NCBI GenBank assembly: GCA_011317545.1
Contig: WUJK01000008.1
Coordinates: 2,232,001 to 2,296,000, forward strand
DNA from: Coniella vitis
Lineage: Eukaryota > Ascomycota > Sordariomycetes > Diaporthales > Schizoparmaceae
Length of the DNA: 64,000 nt
Reading direction: 5' to 3'
Each line of letters starts with the position of its first letter. Positions within the stretch are counted from its first letter, which is position 1. Below are positions 59,892 through 64,000 of this stretch, one piece after another. The position numbers were made by a program, and so were the translations under genes. The notes under the pieces were generated by a model, which saw nothing but the letters and a program-made list of their open reading frames with translations, was not told where the DNA came from and made no database searches.

Positions 59892-60020
59892 GGAACCATG
59901 TCGAGGACTTATCAGCAAGTCTTTGCGTTTCACAATCCATGAGGCAGGTTCGTGCAATGGATGTTATATTCTTCACCAACGAATGGAGCCAGCAAGACTC
60001 GTGTGGGGAAAAGCATGCCA

Positions 60021-60048
60021 CTGGCATCTGGCATCTGGCATCTGGCAT
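60021..60048 (+). repeat. 7-bp tandem repeat CTGGCAT x4
   Basis: Four perfect CTGGCAT units in a non-coding stretch. Confidence 0.92.
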
Positions 60049-60562
60049 GTGTGTCATTCTCGCCTTGCTTTAGTGCTTGTCCTTGCGGCTGTCGCCGGTT
60101 TTGTTCAAGCCACCTCCTTAGCGATGCTGATCTGCCTCCTTCCATCTCGAAATTTTGGGAAAGCTGCTTGTTACTAAGGCCGCTTGTATGAATACGGAGT
60201 GGCTGTGTATTCTAAAAGGCAGACTAGCAGTCCAGATATGGTCTTGGTTGGCCTGAAAGGGCTTTTCCACAAGACGTTCCCCAGCTTATGATGTATGGCC
60301 TTGATATTCATCATACCAGAACTAGCCAACAGCATATATCAGAAGTCCTGATAGGAAGTCTGTGCCGCTTCTTGGTGCCCGATCAAGTGCTTGCAACGTG
60401 TTATACGCCAGAACGATCTTATATAACAGCTGATATCCTCAAATACTTGTGAAGCCAGCACTCCCTTCCTGGTTGTGCATATCACGGTCAGGAAAGCCTC
60501 GTCACCATTTCATTCATAACGACGTCTCCTGTTGAATCGTACGATCCAATAACCCATACAAG

Positions 60563-61893
60563 ATGGACCGCGCAGACATGCTCAATGCCCACCTCGCCGC
60601 GATCGGCCAACCGACCTTCATCTACTTTGGCCCTCATGCAAATTGTACCCTCGAGCTGTGCTCCGCAACATGGAACGTTTACGGGTACAGACCAAGCCTT
60701 TGGAGCAACATTGCCCTGCTGTCGGTCTTCAGTATCATCATGATCTTGCACATTGTCCTCGGTCTGTATTGGAAGACATGGTCCTATCTGGCTGCCATGG
60801 TCTGCGGCTGTCTGGGCGAGATTGCAGGCTATACCGCTCGCGCGATCATGTATCAGCATCCTTGGAGCTTCGAGGCGTTTATGGTGCAGATTGGTGAGTT
60901 GTCTTTTGCATACGGAACATGGACATATTGCAAGTCGATGCGCATGTGCTGATTGATGTTGTGTTACACCTAGTATTCATCACAACAGCACCCATCTTTT
61001 ACTGCGCGGCAATCTACGTCCTCCTCGCCAAAATGTACGTCTACATCTAACACCCCATTACTCCACTACTGCTTCCTTCCACCCAGCCTTTTCGCGTCGG
61101 ACTAATACTTCTCCCAATCGCTGAAACAGTATGCGAACCTTTGCCCCAAACATCTCTCTCCTTCCTCCTCGCGCCTTCTACTACATCTTCATTCCCTTCG
61201 ACATCCTCTCCCTCCTTCTGCAAGGCATCGGCGGCGCCCTGTCGGCAGCCTCCACTGGCACGAGCGAAATCGGCGCAAAGATCGCTGTCGCGGGACTCGC
61301 AATCCAGGCGACCATGCTGCTCGTCTTCTTGCTCTTGAATTTGGACTTTATCGTGCGGTATCATGCCACGGGGCTTGCTGCTCGGCGGACCCATAGCAGA
61401 CGGGAGAGAGAAGAAGAAGGCGGAGGAAGAAGAGGAAGAGGGAGAGGCGGCTACAGTAATCACAGCAACGGTAACAACAAGAAGGGTCACCAAGGACAAG
61501 AACTCACAGGGCACATACACGGACAAGCGGACGACAACAGCCTTGAACAACAGGGACAACGACGAAATGACACCCCCGACAACCGACAAGGAGACCCGCG
61601 CTTTGGCCGCCGTATGCATATACTCTTGGGCTTCCAGATATTGGCGGTTGTATTGATCACTATACGGTGTGTGTTCCGGGTCAAGGAGCTGGGAAATGGA
61701 TACGGCGGGGATTTGGTCAGGAGGGAGGATTTGTTCATTGGGTTGGAGGGAATGTGAGTCTCCCCCTTTTTTTTTCTTTCTTTTTTTTGTTTGTGTGTTC
61801 ATGTGTCTCTTCTTCCTGCTCCATCTCTCCTCCAACTACTCTTTCTATGCGAACTATTTCTTTAGATCTGGAACGACTCCGTGTAATAACTGA
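60563..61893 (+). CDS. RTA1-family multi-pass membrane protein
   Basis: Four exons by my reading: 60563-60893, 60974-61034, 61130-61753 and 61866-61893, 347 aa. Introns are 80, 95 and 112 bp with GTGAGT or GTACGT donors. The N-terminus lacks a signal peptide but has a short segment with Cys (HANCTLELC) before the first helix. The helices are LWSNIALLSVFSIIMILHIV, SYLAAMVCGCLGEIAGYTAR with the family ExxGY, TTAPIFYCAAIYVLLAKI, then FIPFDILSLLLQGIGGALSA and ATMLLVFLLLNLDFIV. A long Arg/Gly/Asn-rich loop precedes the last helix (LLGFQILAVVLITIRCVFRV). RTA1-like proteins are fungal plasma-membrane proteins linked to lipid translocation and drug or sterol stress. The very short last exon is the least certain part; without it the frame stops at 61757. 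Confidence 0.88.
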
Positions 61894-62874
61894 CTTACGC
61901 GAAGCCCCATTGTTCTCGCCTCCCTCGCTCTCTGCGCTGGTCATCCCGGACTCGTCTTCCGAAACGAAATGCGCAAGGAACCCACAACCGATACGGTGGC
62001 ATCAGATGCCTCCCAACGAACAGTTTCAAAGTCGGAACTCGATGACTGCGTGGTATAGGTCGACTGATGGCGGTACACGACACCATAAGGGGCAAAGAAC
62101 TTGGTGGAAAAGAAACAAACAAATGAATGCCGAGGAAAGGTTGATTCAACAAAAATGGTTTTCTCTATGTCTTTAAAGAGTACGTCTCATGTTGCTGGGT
62201 CCAACACGGTATCGTAGTTACTTATACTGAAAGAATTTGAAGGTGCTGATCGAAAGTAAAGCCGCGTCAACAGACTGAAGAATTTGAGAGTCTCAGAAGG
62301 CTTCTCAAACTAATGTATTCACATGGCGACTTGTTGGAACGATTTATAATAGTGGACGAACTAATCTGGCGTTGAGTTTCGTTACCGAAAATATATTGTT
62401 GGAAAAAAAGAAAAAAAAACAAGCTTTCTACGACGTACCATTAATCGTTTGCAAGCATAAAGAAAAACCCATGAACAAAGACTAGTTGGCCAAGTTTCTC
62501 GGGCTTTGATTTTCATCTAGCTGGTAGCAGTTGTTGGTTCTTCAGAATCAATATCAATCACCTCTTCTCCCCATCCCAGCCAAGCAAGCCACCATAGTCT
62601 TGCGCCCCGGGAAGCGTAGCTATCTAGGCATTCGACAATTACCCCCCATCAGTCCTCTGTCTCCTTCACGCCTTGAACATCTCATTCACACCAGAATCAC
62701 ATTTCTCCAAGAACATTTGCAGCAACCCCTTGACGCTAAGATCATAACGCGGTCGCGAGCCACACCCCTTTTATCATAGCTTACTCAATAAATGTTTTGT
62801 TTAACCCCTATGAACTCCTCTTGAACAAAGCCGCCCAAGTCAGACTATTTTACAAACAGACCACGAACAGAAAT
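61894..62874. other. convergent intergenic region
   Basis: Lies between the stop codons of the RTA1-like gene (plus) and the acidic protein gene (minus). A-rich around 62400-62420. No supported gene. Confidence 0.6.
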
Positions 62875-64000
62875 CTATTCCTGATTGATTGGGGTCACGA
62901 CTCGAGGCTGAGCACGAGGCTTTTCTGGGCTTGCTCTAAAAGCCAAAGCTGGGGAAGCCGGTCTTGCTTCCAAGGCAGGGATCTGAGTTTGGCCCGACGT
63001 GATTGCCTTGTTTGCCAGTTGTGAACTAGGAGGCAGCACTGGCTTTGTGGCAGCATCAATTGTCTTGACCGGGGAGTACGTCGCACTCTGGTCACCATTA
63101 GGTATAGTGGCAGTCGTGGACGCATCGACAGGCAGGACCGAGTCGTTGGGCAGATTCTCGCTATCGTCAGAGGGTACGTCAGATTGGGCAGCAGACACTG
63201 GAAGGGCGGCATCAGCCGCCTCACTGAGCGCTGCAGGAGTCGAGTGGCTAACAGAATCAGAAGTAGCTGGTGGCTTGACGGCGTCACCGTTCTGGACGTT
63301 AGCCTCGGTCGCGCTCTCTAGTGGAACCACGTTGACGACATCCTCGGTTCGCGACGGCTCGTAGTTTGGTATGTCGCCGGGGTCTTCCTCAGACTCCTCT
63401 TCGCCCACTGAGACTGACGAGTGTGCATTGGACGGCGATAAGGCGGGTGTCTCGTCTTTGTCGTTCAAGAGGCGCTTCACCCTGCCGTTCTTGTCGAATT
63501 TGATCTTGATTGGAAGCTTTACCACACGGCTGTCAGTCGAGTCAGGGCTGTTGGCAGCCACCTCGTCGTCATCTGCATCCATGGCATCAAATTCATATTC
63601 CTCCTCGTCATCCGTTTCATCTTGAGGAACGTGGTCCTCTCCCTCATCATCTCCAAGGTCGGGTTCCGACGCATCGTCTTCGTCGTCGGACAAGTAGTCG
63701 TGCCGTCGCTTTCGACCATTTGTCGAACCATGTCCGTGCTGATGTGTTGTAGCAGATCGATGAAGTCGAGCGTTGCTTGCCATCTCAGGCGCCTCACTCA
63801 GCTCGGTGTCCACAACGTCGCCCTGCAGACTGGACGGGGCGCTGAGGCCATCATTGCTCGCAACATCAGCATTGGCATTGAGCCGCGGCGGAGGTCGTGA
63901 CTGTCGGCCGCTCGCCGTGACAACAGGTATAGCATCGATAGGGCTGTGGTTTCTGGTATTTCGAGTTGACCTTCGATTGGTCGAATCTGTGTAGAAGTCC
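62875..64000 (-). CDS. acidic disordered protein, C-terminal part, cut by window end
   Basis: The frame is open from the right edge (64000) to a TAG at 62875-62877, 374 codons, without an ATG near the edge, so the start lies outside the window. The visible N-terminal part is basic (RRSTRNTRNHSP, then SGRQSRPPPRLN). A nuclear-localisation-like GRKRRHDYLSDDEDDASE follows, then a strongly acidic block (EDHVPQDETDDEEEYEFDAM). A short conserved-looking stretch, RVVKLPIKIKFDKNGRVKRL, comes next, then about 200 residues of Ser/Ala/Pro/Asp-rich disorder. I do not recognise the family. Composition suggests a nuclear, chromatin- or histone-associated protein, such as a remodelling-complex subunit or acidic chaperone; this is inference only. 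Confidence 0.72.
   Translation of the reverse strand, partial: DFYTDSTNRRSTRNTRNHSPIDAIPVVTASGRQSRPPPRLNANADVASNDGLSAPSSLQGDVVDTELSEAPEMASNARLHRSATTHQHGHGSTNGRKRRHDYLSDDEDDASEPDLGDDEGEDHVPQDETDDEEEYEFDAMDADDDEVAANSPDSTDSRVVKLPIKIKFDKNGRVKRLLNDKDETPALSPSNAHSSVSVGEEESEEDPGDIPNYEPSRTEDVVNVVPLESATEANVQNGDAVKPPATSDSVSHSTPAALSEAADAALPVSAAQSDVPSDDSENLPNDSVLPVDASTTATIPNGDQSATYSPVKTIDAATKPVLPPSSQLANKAITSGQTQIPALEARPASPALAFRASPEKPRAQPRVVTPINQE

Larger units (their letters stand above)
59292..60562. other. intergenic stretch with one tentative small frame
   Basis: Promoter side of the small secreted gene (minus) and of the RTA1-like gene (plus). A short minus-strand frame at 59640-59891 is listed separately. 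Four 7-bp CTGGCAT units lie at 60021-60048. Confidence 0.5.

Overview
The window is typical of a filamentous ascomycete chromosome. Genes are short with 0-3 small introns (about 65-260 bp, GTAAGT-like donors, CTRAY-like branch points), intergenic gaps are long, and several proteins match Sordariomycete/Hypocreales families from memory. The uracil-5-carboxylate decarboxylase closely resembles the Cordyceps/Metarhizium enzyme, so an order Hypocreales insect-pathogen-type fungus is my best guess; no species can be fixed. I support nineteen protein genes, one of them cut by the right edge and one very tentative. I saw no rRNA, tRNA, CRISPR array or intact transposon.

Layout. 0.5-3.7 kb: a divergent pair for thymine salvage, a uracil-5-carboxylate (isoorotate) decarboxylase on the minus strand and thymine-7-hydroxylase on the plus strand, i.e. 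consecutive reactions from thymine to uracil. 4.2-6.9 kb: a spliceosomal-type J protein and the mitochondrial Fe-S factor IBA57, convergent. 7.6-10.7 kb: an unrecognised three-exon gene joining an acidic repeat region, a degenerate J-like domain, a short hydrophobic segment, a long Pro-Ala repeat and a Gln-rich tail. 13.7-15.6 kb: a bZIP regulator with polyglutamine. 15.6-24.7 kb: a gene-poor 9.2 kb stretch. 24.7-34.4 kb: SMP-30/gluconolactonase, N-terminal protein methyltransferase, an LMBR1-type membrane protein and an aldehyde dehydrogenase. 35.1-37.6 kb: a C2H2 zinc-finger regulator. 42.7-48.3 kb: two divergent DUF5672 paralogues with N-terminal membrane anchors. 49.5-51.3 kb: the Sar1 exchange factor SEC12. 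55.8-56.8 kb: a Ser/Thr/Ala-rich predicted GPI-anchored wall protein. 59.0-59.3 kb: a small predicted secreted protein split by one intron. 60.6-61.9 kb: an RTA1-family membrane protein. 62.9-64.0 kb: the C-terminal part of an acidic, disordered, probably nuclear protein.

The most unusual window-scale signal is a 9-mer, TACATAGTA (or its complement TACTATGTA). I counted about 23 exact copies, all outside the CDS models and clustered in gene-poor intervals, against roughly 0.5 expected by chance. Other points of interest are the thymine-salvage pair with two GATA-type sites in its shared promoter, the J-like hybrid gene, and the duplicated DUF5672 genes.

Exon boundaries were assigned by hand from reading frame, splice consensus and family similarity; no search was run.
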